A DNA stretch of 64,000 bases from Sipunculus nudus. Lineage: Eukaryota; Annelida; Sipuncula; Golfingiida; Sipunculidae. The notes beneath the pieces were generated by a model. That model made no database searches, was not told the DNA's origin, and was given only the letters and a program-made list of their open reading frames with translations. The position numbers and the translations under genes were made by a program. The stretch is taken from positions 13,322,882-13,386,881 of the forward strand of contig CM049317.1 in assembly GCA_026874595.1 (NCBI GenBank), written 5' to 3'. Positions 1-11,980 of the stretch are shown here, one piece after another. Numbering within the stretch: the first letter of the stretch is position 1; every line of letters begins with the position of its first letter.

Positions 1-2100
1 ACGTACTAAGATTAAGAAAAAATGAATGATTAAGCAAACTATGTTGAGTTTTAATTTAGCTTTGATGAGATCAAAATCGTACTCCGGTACACGAAAATCT
101 TCCCCAAGGAAATAAATTGCAATGGAGTTTCATATGGAAAATATCCCAGAAGGGTATACATATTCACAGTGCCTTAAAAGTAAAAATAAATTCAGCATGC
201 TTTTCCCATCGAATCCGTGACACCTATTGGTGATGGATGACACTAAGTGTACGGGTCGATTGACAGTGAACGATCATATGTCTCATATTTCGGACGGTAA
301 AAGTAAACGACTCCTTATCTTTAACTGCTATTTCCGGTGCAAGAGGGCCTCTGTGTTGATTCTTATTTCACCTGCTAACCCCGGGTGCTAGTATGTTCGA
401 CCCAGATACAGCGAGGGTAATCTTAAGACCAAATGTTATGGACGTTGAATTAATAGTTGCCCCGGGTATAGAAATATAAATAAACGAAAGCCTAAATAAT
501 AAATATTTTCTATCAAACCGTTAACAACCTATATTCAATAATAGCAAGTAAGCAGATAATAAATGTTGTTGATATTATGTTCTGGATGATGGTTTTCACA
601 AGATTTCCACATAGCTTTATAGAGTGACGACATCTCAGTTTGCAGAAGGTTAATTGAAAAAAATGTATTTTGTAAGATAGTATTTTTGCTGTTTATTTAA
701 GTTGCTTTGGTGTTAAATACTTATCAAGATAAAACTTGAACTACATAAAAACTTAGGAACTCGGGCAGAAATAATATACGTTTTAATTGCGCTTGACGTC
801 AGTATTCCCGATGGTGGCAGAAATGACCTTTCACATTACAGAGGCGTATTAATGAATCATACGTGAGCCAAAGTTGCTCCCTAAATGTTTTGCGGTCAAC
901 TCAAATTTGTCATTACATTGTGTTAGCCAGGAAAACAAAAGGTGATTGGATTAACAGGTTCAGCGCCCACCTTGAGGGGCAGGCCCGGTTCAAATGAAAA
1001 GCAAGACAGGTAATTGGGAACAATACGATGAGTTGAGTATTTATGAGCTCTCTTGGTTTTTGTCACCGTAGACGTACCCCGAAGGCTAGAGGTAAATATT
1101 TATCTTTCCTGCCTGTGGCACTCAAGCTGCGGAACCGCCGGAATGCCCCTTAGATTTCCTCCAAAATCAATTAAGGGTGATATAGGACATTAACTAGGCG
1201 TATAAACCCTAGTTCCCGGTTTCCTGGCTACTGGCGCACGCGGAGTAATACAATGCGTGACAGTCACCGCGCAGTGGCACACGACAGGAAATGACTGCGT
1301 TCACGGGAAGAATTCCCCATAATTCAACCACTAATCAAATTCCTACTGTGTTCCTCGGGACAACGCGTCGCTGAAATGCACCCTGCCACGAGCTTGGCAA
1401 GTTAATTTGGCCTTTCAGCGTCGGGGCATTAGATTAATTGTGAAATTTGTCGCTATATTTCCGCATGCTAAGACTGTTTCCGTGAATACCCCTAGGAGCC
1501 TCCAGTAACCCGCCCTCTGTCACTCCAGAGCGCTTCGCATTCAACGCTAAAAGTCAGGGATGACACGTTTATCAGTATCATTTGGTCTACCCGTCGCCCG
1601 ACGTCTCCCCTGTTGTAATCACGCTCTGATATCAGATTTTAATATCTCCCTCAACAGAGGAAAATTTGAAATCATCTGCCCCTGCAAAAATTAATTCAAA
1701 GATTGTATATATTTTAACATTTTCTTTATTTTTTTTTATAATTTTTGCTGAATTGCTGATTTCAATAACCAAATATAAGTTGAAAACAAGGACAATGCCG
1801 CTTTCTTTTTTGCAAAGTAGGGACCAGTACCACAATGAATTTAGGAAATAAGTCAACCTACTTCTGTCGTCTTTTAAATACTATTATTTTGTTAAAAAGT
1901 TTAACAATTTTTTCATACTTTTCAAATACAATTACATTTTTTGTTTACTGATCCACAATTCTACATGCATAACACATACAATTCTACTTAAATTTACTCT
2001 GGGAAGTTTTGTTTTATCGAAGTTTCATTTTCCCCAGTCAGTAGCCAAAAACGAATAAATCTGAAAACCGAGGACCATCGATCATCACTGCCACGGCCTC
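1..2100. other. Gene-free stretch, left edge
   Basis: No convincing exon is seen. Roughly positions 1150-1620 look richer in G+C and CpG than most of the window and hold no ORF of 60 codons. A palindromic CRE 8-mer (TGACGTCA) lies at 794-801. The short overlapping ORFs at 1632-1856 sit in AT-rich DNA and have no recognisable features. Confidence 0.5.
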
Positions 2101-2112
2101 CCCTGAGGACTG

Positions 2113-2140
2113 TTTATAAGCATCACTTCCACTTCAGTAT
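2113..2140 (+). promoter_or_regulatory. Weak TATA-like site upstream of the FFamide exon
   Basis: TTTATAAG at 2113-2120 is followed by an initiator-like TTCAGTA near 2133-2139. It lies about 560 bases before the splice acceptor of the FFamide coding exon on the same strand, so it could drive a short 5' leader exon. The TATA to initiator spacing is shorter than usual and no strong donor follows (a GTAATA near 2241 is the best). Treat it as a guess. Confidence 0.2.
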
Positions 2141-2305
2141 TAGATTTTTTTCATTTCGTTGGCATTAAAATCCAGTGACAGCACTCACGTTAGCATTTTT
2201 TTCTGTATTTCACACAAGGAAATATCAGTGATTACCTCTGGTAATAACTTGCTTGCTGTTGCAGCTTCTGCTTTTTAGATGCCTTGACTGTGCGTCTATA
2301 TGAAC

Positions 2306-2332
2306 TATATATATATATATGTGTGTGTGTGT
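2306..2332. repeat. (AT)n(GT)n microsatellite
   Basis: An alternating AT run passes directly into a GT run, then degenerates into TG-rich sequence up to about 2350. Confidence 0.9.
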
Positions 2333-2353
2333 GAGTGTTTGTATGTGTGTACA

Positions 2354-2455
2354 CAGTGAAACCCGGCTTTGCGACCACCCCACAATTACGACCACGTTTT
2401 CTTCCCAAATATACCATTATAAAATAAAAAATTAAAAAAATAACGACCACTTCGG
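2354..2455 (+). repeat. Fragment with DNA-transposon-like terminal repeat (GACCAC type)
   Basis: The stretch starts CAGTGAAACCCGGCTTTGCG and carries GCGACCACC, ACGACCAC and ACGACCAC. This resembles the terminal repeats of pogo/Tigger-like DNA transposons, which often begin CAGT(G)NAACC. No transposase is present. Similar motifs recur after the FFamide exon (3098-3159, inverted, and 3366-3530). Confidence 0.4.
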
Positions 2456-2664
2456 CACGTCCATCGACATGTTTCCGTTATCATAGAATTGTATGCCTCC
2501 CTGCTATAGAGCGACGGAGTCTGGTAAAAACAGGACTGATTGCGTTCGGTACTATCATCCATGTGTTCCGGATTTTTACACAGTTTTATATGAGCGGAAG
2601 GAAAGAATTAACATGGTTCGGGCAAGAGATGAAAGAGATAAAGTCCTCTTGATTCTTGATTCTA

Positions 2665-2681
2665 TTTTTTCTCTATTTCAG
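2665..2681 (+). other. Splice acceptor of the FFamide coding exon
   Basis: A T-rich tract ends in CTATTTCAG at 2673-2681, just before ATATTACGAC and the ATG. It implies an upstream non-coding exon and explains why the ATG at 2698 is preferred. Confidence 0.65.
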
Positions 2682-2697
2682 ATATTACGACATCAAC

Positions 2698-2979
2698 ATG
2701 AAGTACCAAACCATCATCTTCGCTGTCGTCATGACAACCTGCCTGCTCCTGCACTGCGCAGTCGCACTGCCATTGGAAGACCAGATTCCTGAAGATACCG
2801 GTCTATTCTTCGGCAAACGTACCTCTCATAACCCCAACTTCAACAACCTTCTGTTTGGGCGTCGAAGCTACAGAGATTTGGCCGAAAAAAATTTGGGGGC
2901 TGCACAAGATTTCTGCACTGTGGTCGTCCGGACGTGTACTAAGTATGGTCTCCTGGACGGCGGAAAGAATAGAAAGTAA
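2698..2979 (+). CDS. FFamide / SIFamide-like neuropeptide precursor (coding exon, apparently complete)
   Basis: This 93-residue secreted precursor yields amidated neuropeptides for a G-protein-coupled receptor. Residues 1-23 form a signal peptide ending CAVA. Residues 24-38 end in GLFF followed by Gly-Lys-Arg, predicting an FFamide. Residues 42-53 are TSHNPNFNNLLF followed by Gly-Arg-Arg, predicting an LLFamide. The second peptide lines up with arthropod SIFamide (…PPFNGSIFamide). The tail carries Cys73 and Cys80 (C-X6-C), the same spacing I recall from SIFamide precursors. I start at the ATG at 2698 because a pyrimidine-rich acceptor (CTATTTCAG, ending at 2681) lies 16 bases upstream. The longer reading from 2656 would translate the intron end. 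Any 5' leader exon is not located. An AATAAA lies 107 bases after the stop. Inferred from motifs: the family call is strong, the exact subfamily name less so. Confidence 0.87.
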   Translation: MKYQTIIFAVVMTTCLLLHCAVALPLEDQIPEDTGLFFGKRTSHNPNFNNLLFGRRSYRDLAEKNLGAAQDFCTVVVRTCTKYGLLDGGKNRK

Positions 2980-3085
2980 AAATGCACCTGCAAAGGTAAA
3001 TGTAATTGAAAGTACAAAGGTTTCGTGCAATTACTCTTGGGACTATCCAAGAATGGTCTCAATTCTCAGACTGTCAGTTATAACC

Positions 3086-3091
3086 AATAAA
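3086..3091 (+). terminator. Polyadenylation signal of the FFamide gene
   Basis: AATAAA lies 107 bases downstream of the TAA on the same strand, a normal 3' UTR length for a small neuropeptide transcript. Confidence 0.6.
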
Positions 3092-3097
3092 AATGTT

Positions 3098-3159
3098 TTC
3101 GGTTGTGGTCTTAATAGATAGGTCTTATTGGATATATGGTCTTTAAACAGGTACCACTG
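3098..3159 (-). repeat. Inverted GACCAC-type terminal-repeat fragment
   Basis: Read on the minus strand it begins CAGTGGTACC at 3159 and contains AAGACCAT, AAGACCTA and AAGACCAC. That matches the style of the fragment at 2354, in the opposite orientation. It lies just past the poly(A) signal. Confidence 0.4.
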
Positions 3160-3384
3160 TAATCATTATAAAATACATTTCGTTTGAACCTTAAAATTAT
3201 GTGTCGGTAGTGAATAGTTTGAAAGTAATGATATATGAAGAAATGGTAACTTTGTCAGGTGAAATGATATACAAACCAGAAACTCTGACATAAACCTCAC
3301 CGTATTATGTAATGTGTAAATGTAAATGTCCGCATACATGTTTGTATGTGCTGGACAGAGGTATACTGTGAAATAGCGACTGAC

Positions 3385-3440
3385 GACCACCCGCTATCAC
3401 GACCACCCCGCTATCACGACCACCCCGCTAAGACGACCAC
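3385..3440 (+). repeat. Short tandem repeat, 16-17 bp unit (GACCACCCCGCTATCAC)
   Basis: GACCAC starts at 3385, 3401, 3418 and 3435. A partial inverted copy (CTGGTCTCGCAGTTAGTCGTGATAGCG region) follows at about 3515-3541, so the local structure is a small hairpin-like array related to the GACCAC terminal repeats. Confidence 0.7.
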
Positions 3441-3541
3441 TTTTTAGCTTCGGACTAATGCAACTCATCACGAAAACCTACTACTGACACCACCCGCTAA
3501 CCAGACCACTTTGGCTGGTCTCGCAGTTAGTCGTGATAGCG

Positions 3542-6500
3542 TTATTTTACTTATTTTTTTATTAAGCTTACGTTTACGGGCGCAATAGATGCGAAAAGTC
3601 TTTGAACCAATAATGTTCCCTTCTCCTTACTTGAACTGATCATTTCGTAGTGATCACTGCCTTAGAATATTTCACGTATACTAACAGATGAACGTTGATT
3701 TGAATAAAAATTACCTAAATTTTATATTCCAACTTCAAAGCTGCTATTTGTAGAATCATTATAAGTTGCCGTCTTTCATATCAGAAGTGACTAAGGTCTC
3801 TTCACCTCACCTACCCAGTAACCAACGTCTCTGAACTGTCCAAGATTTTGTTTATATATTCAGTTTTTCCTTAATCTTATTAACACTCGACATCGACATA
3901 AACACATTTTGAAAGCTGCTATTATTCTCAACAACCTGGCAACAAGACAACTTAGGGATTTTCCAAATCTGGCTGAAATTTTCAAGATTCAAAAACAATC
4001 CTTTAAGTTTTATATATTTAACTTTAGGTTAATATTTCTCAACCATTTATGATCCAAAACATTAAATTTTCTCTGGAGAAAGTTGTAACATATGTTCTGA
4101 AATGCGTATTTTTTAACTATCTTTAATAGGACGATCGTTATAGGTATATGGTCTAGATTCAAAACCTCAAATAAAAAAGAACCTATGTTTTATTATGATG
4201 TTTAAATGTATTCTGCAGGTGTAACAGCCATTTTTCAATCAAATGTCTAAAATTCATTAATTTTTTTTTAATCTTGATAAAGTCAACCAATGTCAGATAA
4301 CTCAAACTTTCTGTGCAACTTAATGTAGAACATATACTAAGCTTTTATAATATGTACATATATAGGAGTTCCATACAATATTAAGGAGAAACTGAAACAA
4401 TGTCTAAACAGTTCACAGACTGAACTCCCCAGAACAGGTCGCGTTATCGTTATTAAGACGTCTTGTTATCTTCTCTAATTAACTCGGTACTTCTGTCATT
4501 GCTAATCGTAGAGCAACTTGTGGAATTCATGTTTTAGAGCCCAGGCAAGGAAAACCCGAATGCTTTTAATCTTTTAAGTCAACAGACTCCAAAATAAACA
4601 AACATTTAGGACACGAAGACATAATAGACCCAAGTACAGACTGTAATTAGCAAAAGAAGAAACTGGAGGACGATCCCAATAATGACGCTCATTAACAAGG
4701 AATCAATGACCTAGGATTTGATCCGACAGTGAAACGCCCTGGGAAATGACAGAGTATGAAGGTGATCGATGTTGCAAGCATTATTATGTGAGCTAGTGTA
4801 TTAATAATTCATCACTAGACAACGACACATGAGTGGTCTCTTCTAAGGAATCCAATGATAAAAGCCGGAAGTAGGCGCCTGGGTCACACCATAACGTTAG
4901 CACTACCTGGCCTTAGTGCAGCTTATAAAGCTACGTTAAAGTTGTCATCGTCCCTTAAATTCCTCTTTGTTTGTTCCCCGAATTTTGGATTTCCCTGGGA
5001 ACTACGGCTTAAGTAGGTTTGTTGCAGCGTTTCCCTTGCTCTCTGGATTTCAAGAATTTCCGCTCAAATACTTTTTATATCTTAACTTGTTATCGTTTCA
5101 AACCCCGAAACAGTTACGTTGATGTTGTATTGGGAACTCTATTGGAGTCACTGCTTGAAAATTCTTATTGATCTGAAATTAAACGCATTTTCAGCATCAT
5201 TTTGGTGAGTTATGTACCTCAGGTAATCTCATCTTCTTTTTATATATGTTATTTAAGTGAAGACAAAGGTACACAGGTTATATAACCCTGATATAACCTT
5301 AAACCTCCGTCAATATAATAAACGGAACTCCCTTTTTTCTACAGATAAGGGATCTGCTTATTCAAAGTTTAATGTTATGTGTTTCTAAATTACTTATGTG
5401 GTTTTCCACTTAAGGGTTATTTAAAAAGACGTTTTATTAAAGCAAACACATACGTAATTGCTATTTCTAAAAATTTTTATCCAAGAACCACTGAGGCATT
5501 CCACTTTAAGAATGCGACACTTGGACTCCCAAAATTTAATATTGATAAGAGATGAGGTAGGGGCATCTTACAGCTTGGATTCTAAGAAAAATAAATTGAC
5601 AAGTTAAGGGATAACAGGATTAAGAACCTTAGAATAATTAGCATATACTTATAAGGTAAGAGATTAGAGTATTTAAAACTCTGAACCCCTCAAACATAAA
5701 CTTAGCGCCAGATCGGCCCTCTGACATTAGTGCCAGATCACTGCCTTGCCAGAGTGCCTGGACAACAAGGCCCCATGAAGATGCAAATATTTTCGTCATT
5801 TTTGACAACGCCTCATTGCTTACAAGTATCGTGTCACTTTAAATAAACCCACTAGACCTTTTGATAAGTTTCTTATCTCTCCAACGATACCTACCATGTG
5901 TGTGAAATATTCCGTTATAACCCAATATATTCGTATATTGTTCTGCATGTATGGGAGATTTCTGCCTGCGGTCTGCCTGCCGACTGTATGCGGAGATACG
6001 GTTATTAAGCGTGGCGCGGACTTGTAGGGCGGTTCTAAATTTGGCTTGTGTCACGACTCTGTAGGGGGTCCTAACTGAGTCGTGTTTGTCACGGCTAACA
6101 TAAACTGATTAAGAAAGGTTGTTAGAGGTTAAAACTTGAACTCTCAAATGCAATCATAATAACTGATAAAGTAAGAGATAAGTAGCTTCTTTATGATAAT
6201 TTCTCATGGAAATAAATCCCTGGGTAGATATCAAATGTTATTCTTTGTACATATATCCCGTATATATCGACTACAAACGGACCTGCAAATTAAGTCACGA
6301 TACCACCGTTATAGATATAATTGTTATATTTAGATGTGTAGATATCTTTAGATTGGCTTTATAGAAATGCTTTCAATTAATAACTTTGGTAGATTCAAAA
6401 CATTACAATCTGATTTAGTTCTTTTCTATGTAAATATCGATTTTAAAGTGACCCCCAAGTCTGGTCACAAAGTCATCGAGGGGAAAATCGTTAAATATGC

Positions 6501-7070
6501 ATCGCTCGATGTTTGGATATCTCAAATGGCGTCTAACTCAGCCTGAAGTGTGCTTTATAAGGAACATCATTAATCGTACACTAACTTATAACTATTTGGA
6601 TATATCAAGTTGCGTCTAAGAAGGATATTACATCTGGTTTATCCCATTTAGATTCGGGATATGCCACATCAAGTTCGCCAATAATCAAGTTGTTTAATTT
6701 GCTAATTGATCTAGAATACACGCCGGAGGTGTTGAATTCCTTTATTTGGCACGTCATGTACTCTCACATAATCCCTCCCTGAAAAGCAACCAACGCAACA
6801 GGTCATTGACTGGCATATCAAATGTTCTGTAAATCTGTTGACGCTTAGTAATATCTGCTAAGGAACGATTAAATGTCGACAAGCAGGACTTTAGTATTGG
6901 CGTTCATCCTATTTTATTACTTTAATTAGAAGAATATCAGAAGACATGAAAGAATATTTCAACCCTTATTTCTGTTTTATTAAGAAACCAAGCTGCGTGT
7001 TTCCTTGAAAAAAAACCAGAATTCTTGTCAAAACTATTTGTCAGTTATCAAACAGTTTTTTTCCAAGATT
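3542..7070. other. AT-rich stretch with no gene seen
   Basis: No ORF with a recognisable domain, no named repeat and no promoter cluster were found. The one ORF over 60 codons (5839-6054, minus) has no features. Confidence 0.5.
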
Positions 7071-7072
7071 TC

Positions 7073-7432
7073 GTGAGAGAGCGAGGGAGAGAGAAGGGAG
7101 GGGGAGGCAAATAAATTAAGAGAGAGATGCAGATAGACTGAGAGACAGATTGAGAGAGGCAGATAGACTGAGAGAGACAGATTGAGAGAGGCAGATAGAC
7201 TGAGAGACCAGAGTATAAGAAAGCCAGATAGACTGAGAGAGACAGAGTATGAGAGATGCATATAGACTGGGAGAGACAGAGTATGAGAGAGGCAGATACA
7301 CTGAGAGAGACAGAGTGAAAGAGGCAAATAGATAGACTGAAAGAAACAGAGTGAGAGAGGCAGATACACTGAGAGAGACAGAGTATGAGAGAGGCAGGCA
7401 AATAGATTGAGAGAGGGAGAAGCAGACAGACA
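7073..7432. repeat. GAGA-rich minisatellite
   Basis: About 360 bases of imperfect tandem units near 30 bp, built from GAGAGAGGCAGATAGACTGA and GAGAGACAGAGTATGAGAG variants. The reverse strand reads as long Leu/Ser-rich ORFs in several frames at once, which marks them as repeat artefacts. Confidence 0.9.
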
Positions 7433-7609
7433 GACTTTAAGAAAGTTTGTCAAAGCACCACCTTCAAGGTGTTTCCAGGTTAAATATAAGGCCATTATAT
7501 TCATATTATTTTATACGAGCAGCAAAAAGGAAATTGGTAATAAAAAAAAAAAGAAATAAAAATCCCCATTTTCTTATTTTTTTCTCACCTAAAATATACC
7601 CTTGTTGAT

Positions 7610-7617
7610 TGACGTCA
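7610..7617. promoter_or_regulatory. CRE palindrome (TGACGTCA)
   Basis: Perfect CREB/ATF palindrome. No TATA box or exon is seen beside it, so function is unsupported here. Confidence 0.25.
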
Positions 7618-7739
7618 TGGTATCCGGTAAGCGAATCCGAGTGATGTAATACATATCGAGTGGTCGAGTTCGAAATTTGCAACCCGTTTCAGCCATACTT
7701 TGCATGTGACATGGTTGATTATCTATGCTTTGACATACT

Positions 7740-8955
7740 TGTGTAATTAAAGAAGCCCGTTAAAGATATTAATCAAAGAAAATGTTTTTAATGTTTCTTC
7801 TTAATTATATGTTTACAGGTTTACAGAAGACGTGAAAGGAGATACTTGGACAATTTTGCGATGTGTTGAAACAGACTGATTATTCAGACACCAATTAACA
7901 CCTTTAGTAGAACACGATACAATTCCTGAACCGAACCAATGGAGGCATCCAGCGATCAATCCAGTACGATCTACACAAATATATATAAATCGTCCTATTT
8001 TTAAGCTTTTCCACTTTGCAAGCGGAGTTAGAATTTATTCCCCATATATGTACTTTATTTTTTAGCTGGGCACAAACTTTTATTTTTAACCTCCACAGCA
8101 TACCAGTTGTATCGGTGTTTCTTTAACGGATAATAAAATAGTGATTTGTGTTTCAAAGGGCTGCCACGTTCAATTAAATTTCCTATATTCTTATGGTTTG
8201 AATATTTCTTTTTGAATATAAATGATCATGTGATCGAATGAATGATAGTATGGGTGTATTGCATTCATATGTGTGTAAATATATATATACACATGTATAT
8301 GTGTGTTTTTCTGTGTGCTCATGGTACATGTAGGTACATAAAGGTACACATTAAGCATACCCTGCATATATATACATACATACATACCTGCATATCTGCA
8401 TGATTCCTTTTCGGTTACAGACGCGGTATCACACGCTTCCTCTCATTTTATATCCTGCTGTAAACCAGGCCCGGTGACTTCTGCACTTGCGGGTCCTGGT
8501 TGTGTAATCGTTCCCGTTAAGCCTTCTGAGGGCCCAACAATGGGTGTAGTCCCGTGCTCTATCTCTCGACCATGAAAACCGGTTTAAAAAATCAAGAACA
8601 TCCTTATAAGGTAAACTAAGATTCTACTAAGGACTTCACCCTATTATTTTCTTATTTCAGAACTTTGCACTGTTGCAGTGCTCCATCCGGTAGATGAATA
8701 AAAATCCCTCCCTAACATAGAACAAAATATAAATGAATCTCTATAACGAAACCTATTCACTCTCGTAATTACTACTCATGCACATCCCCCTATAGTAGAA
8801 ACTCCAACAGCAGAAAACCTAACCCTAAGGTAAAAACTTCATCTGCAGAAAACATCTTCAGTATAAACTGTTTATGGAGACACCCTATTTCCATAATAGA
8901 ACCTAATCTCGAAGTGAGAAATCACAACCGCAAAGCACCTAGTGAAAACAACCCT
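7740..8955. other. No gene seen; scattered simple repeats
   Basis: Contains a degenerate AT/GT tract near 8278-8308 and a TACA run near 8366-8388. The remainder is AT-rich unique sequence. Confidence 0.45.
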
Positions 8956-8959
8956 CTCT

Positions 8960-9125
8960 ATTTACAAGGCCGGTTTCAGACCAATTTTAGCGTCCTGACC
9001 CCCTCCCCAACCCCCCCCCCCACCCCGTCCGCCCCTTTCCTGATCTTGGACCTTTTTTGTTTTTTTTTATTAGTCCTCCTGGGTTTGAACCCTTCTTTTC
9101 CTGAATCCCGGATCCGCCGTTGAGA
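8960..9125 (+). mobile_element. Poly-C MITE-like element, copy 1
   Basis: Carries GGTTTCAGACCAATTTTAGC, a C tract, TTGGACCTTTTTTGT, GTCCTCCTGGGTTTGAACCC and CCCGGATCCGCC. The same order of blocks recurs at about 52603-52820, which establishes a dispersed family with GGATCC-type ends. It has no coding capacity. Confidence 0.6.
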
Positions 9126-9954
9126 TAGATTCTCAACTGGACGCTTTCCCTGTGAATACTTTCGTGGCGCTTCCCGGCGCCATTATATAGAAACCTGACG
9201 GGTTTCTTTCTCCCAGTTTCTGGAGACCGCTCTTACGGCTGCCATTTTGAGTACACACACAATTCGGGTCACGAAAATCAAAATGCAAGAGTAGCATACA
9301 AATCGCAGCAAACCTCATCCTGCAATGGAAAGTACATGTATAGAAAACCTGTCACTACAGGAAAAATAGACCCATAGAGAAAACACCATCTCCACCAATC
9401 CAGAATAATAATTATGTCTATACCCAAAATCAGCACATACTAGTTTGAAGGTTGAAATTACACGATCCTTGATCCTAATAGAAAAATATGTTGTACATTC
9501 AACCAATAAAGGACAATTTGTCCTTTCCCTAAATATTAAATTATTTTAACAGGACTCTTCTCAAAGCTGAAAGTCATAAACTGTAAAAAGGATTCCAAGA
9601 CCGCGTGCATATCTCCGCCATATTAGAACTTGACTGGGAAGCCTGGAGGTTTGTGTGTCATGGTTCTAGAAAAAAGACTTTTGCCCGACACTGAGATAAG
9701 AAATAACCCTCCACATAACTAAACCAGAATCCAATTAAAACTTTTCAGGAAAGTTGTACATTTTGAACAAAGAAGTAAGAAACGATAAAAAATATAATAC
9801 TCGCCGCTTTGAGGAGGTATGTCTTGAATAATTCAATAGAGTAAACACTTATTCGTAAGAAAATCCGTCAACTGTCAAAAGTAAATATGCTTACACTCTG
9901 GTATCTTCATAAAAAATTATGCAAGACAAACTAATCAAAACTAGGAATATGAGT

Positions 9955-10322
9955 TCTTAGGAATGCATGCCTCCGTCATGTGGGTGGTTCTTAATGTAGG
10001 GTACTCCTCACCCGTGTTTCCATTTACTTACTAACCTAATGTTCACAGGTTCATTGGTGCATAAGTTCCCGCAAAAAATGGTTGCATTAACTTATTTGGC
10101 CCATAATATTCCCATATTCATCCCTTCATATATGTGACTGCACATTTGTGAATATTCCTAGAAGTCCTTCCTGGATCCGGATCATAAGCCGTACTCACAC
10201 AAAAATCTATTCGATTCTTTATTGGTCCATTCCTGAGGTGCCCTGAAAATTTCATGGGCTTCCGTTCATGAGTGCGTGAGATATGTTGTGAACAAACACA
10301 CACACATACACACACATACAAT
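9955..10322 (+). mobile_element. Non-LTR retrotransposon 3' tail, copy 1
   Basis: Ends CCTGAAAATTTCATGGGCTT, CGTTCATGAGTGCGTGAG, then an (ACAC)n tail. The block GGATCCGGATCA…CCTGAAAATTTCAT followed by a simple-repeat tail is typical of RTE-type LINE 3' ends and the SINEs that borrow them. A second diverged copy lies at 17826-18105. No reverse transcriptase is attached. Confidence 0.55.
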
Positions 10323-10329
10323 GGAGGCA

Positions 10330-10450
10330 AAAAAAAACACTAACACTCACCAGCTTACAAAATACTTCGGAAAATGAAGAAATTCTCATGCCAGGATTTG
10401 AACCCAGAAACAACCCAAATAGCTGAAACGACAGTGAGGGGTTGAGAGAG
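10330..10450 (-). mobile_element. tRNA-derived SINE-like remnant
   Basis: On the minus strand GGGTTCAAATCCTGGC is a good tRNA B box (about 10391-10406), preceded by a poor A-box region. It abuts the simple-repeat tail of the LINE fragment to its left. The A box is too decayed for a functional tRNA. Confidence 0.35.
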
Positions 10451-11186
10451 GCCATCAAACTGACAAACTATTCTAGCATATGCACATTCGGGAACATAAT
10501 TGTTTTCTAATTGGAAAGCCTATCCTCCCATTAACAGTTAAAACTATTTCAGTTTACCTTGTTATATTGTTTTATCACGAACTTCTGTTCACAAGTTTTG
10601 GGTATTTTTTTTTAGTTTACTTTTTTTGTATAATTTTGTAGTAAACTTCTCATGGGATTGACAAGCTAATGTCGCATTAAAGAATTGTTAATTGTATTAA
10701 TATTAATTTCTTTCTTAAGTCTTTTCCTGTGATCTGGTAGATCGAATGTTTTCTGAGTAGACATATTTGTTTAGCTGGTTATTTTTTTAACATATGGGTT
10801 TCTTAATCGGTAGCTGTTCAATGTAGCTGTTGTCATGGGACCAATGACATTCACTGCTGTAAGTAGGGATGAAATGTTATACTCTGATTTTGTTAATGAT
10901 GGTGTATAATATGTTACATTATAACGTGTTATAGATTCTTATTCAGGGTTTCCCTCTCAACGATGAATGTTTAAATCTGTTAAATCCTATATTCCCCACT
11001 CGGCCTTAAACAGGTAGTCAGGATTTATTAAAACAGCATTACAGGTACACCGATATCATATACAGGTAACACGTATACAAGGAGAAAAACTACTCTATCT
11101 AGTGTTCCTATCCTCGGTCCCATATCTAAAATTGCTCTGCGGAGTTGAGTATACAACTGTCTGTTTAAATATACATACACACACGT

Positions 11187-11213
11187 ATATATATATATAT
11201 ACACACATGTATT

Positions 11214-11279
<66 letters not shown>
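11187..11279. repeat. (TA)n microsatellite
   Basis: A broken, then uninterrupted TA run. Both strands read as Tyr/Ile repeats, an artefact. Confidence 0.95.
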
Positions 11280-11281
<2 letters not shown>

Positions 11282-11661
11282 TGGGTGTATTTATAATTTT
11301 TTTCGTACAGAAAAAAAGTACATTAAATGAAAAGTTTAAAACAACAAAAGAAATAAATACAGTTGGTATAAGGATATAAGTATATAATCGTTCAGTTGTG
11401 AGTTGAGTGAACAAAAAGTTAATGAAACCTTTGTTTAGATTGGATATGTCATTTATACCATCTGTTAAGTTCACCAGGTCAGAGACGATGCTTCCTGTAG
11501 CCTGTGCCTTATGCTTTACACACAGACAACCTAGATAATTACATGTGTCAACAGTCTAGTCAAATCATAACTTAAATTACTTCCATATTACAGACTCTCA
11601 TTAAGTTATCAGAATTCTTCCTCAGACAGTTACACATTATAAGGCGCAAGCAGGGTATGTG

Positions 11662-11720
11662 TGACGTCATAATCGGAATGAAACGTCATCCGTTGCAGCC
11701 GGAAAGGAAAAGTCTATAAA
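11662..11720 (+). promoter_or_regulatory. Candidate CRE + TATA promoter
   Basis: TGACGTCA at 11662-11669, a second CRE half (ACGTCA) near 11683 and CTATAAAG at 11714-11721 suggest a start site near 11745. A consensus-like donor (TCT|GTAAGT at 12013/12014) follows, then a short signal-peptide-like ORF at 12458 on the same strand. Each element is visible. Joining them into one gene is inference. Confidence 0.3.
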
Positions 11721-11954
11721 GTATGTGGGCGTGACAGCTTGTGGGCGTGAATTGGATGATAATATTATTCTAATTTACCTAGGACTTGACGCCCAGACGC
11801 CTCAGCTAAAGCAGCCAACCACGTTCCCCGTGTCAGTCTGACTCTAAAAAAAGACACCAGTCGTTGGCCAAGTGATGTGGTGCACCTGACACCCCCATAA
11901 TAAAAATGAGACATGTCCAGAAAAATAAGGCCAATAGCCCCGGCGTCGGGTTGT

Positions 11955-11980
11955 GACCATAATAGGGGGGGGGGGGGGGG
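11955..11980. repeat. Poly-G tract
   Basis: A run of about 17 G, a likely sequencing and assembly weak point. Confidence 0.8.

Noticed and set aside
2493-2792. 99-codon ORF overlapping the FFamide exon in another frame
   Set aside because: It runs through the splice acceptor and has no signal peptide. The FFamide frame carries signal, dibasic sites and cysteines.
7034-7504. Leu/Ser-rich minus-strand ORFs of up to 156 codons
   Set aside because: The GAGA minisatellite lacks stops on this strand in all frames. No protein signal.
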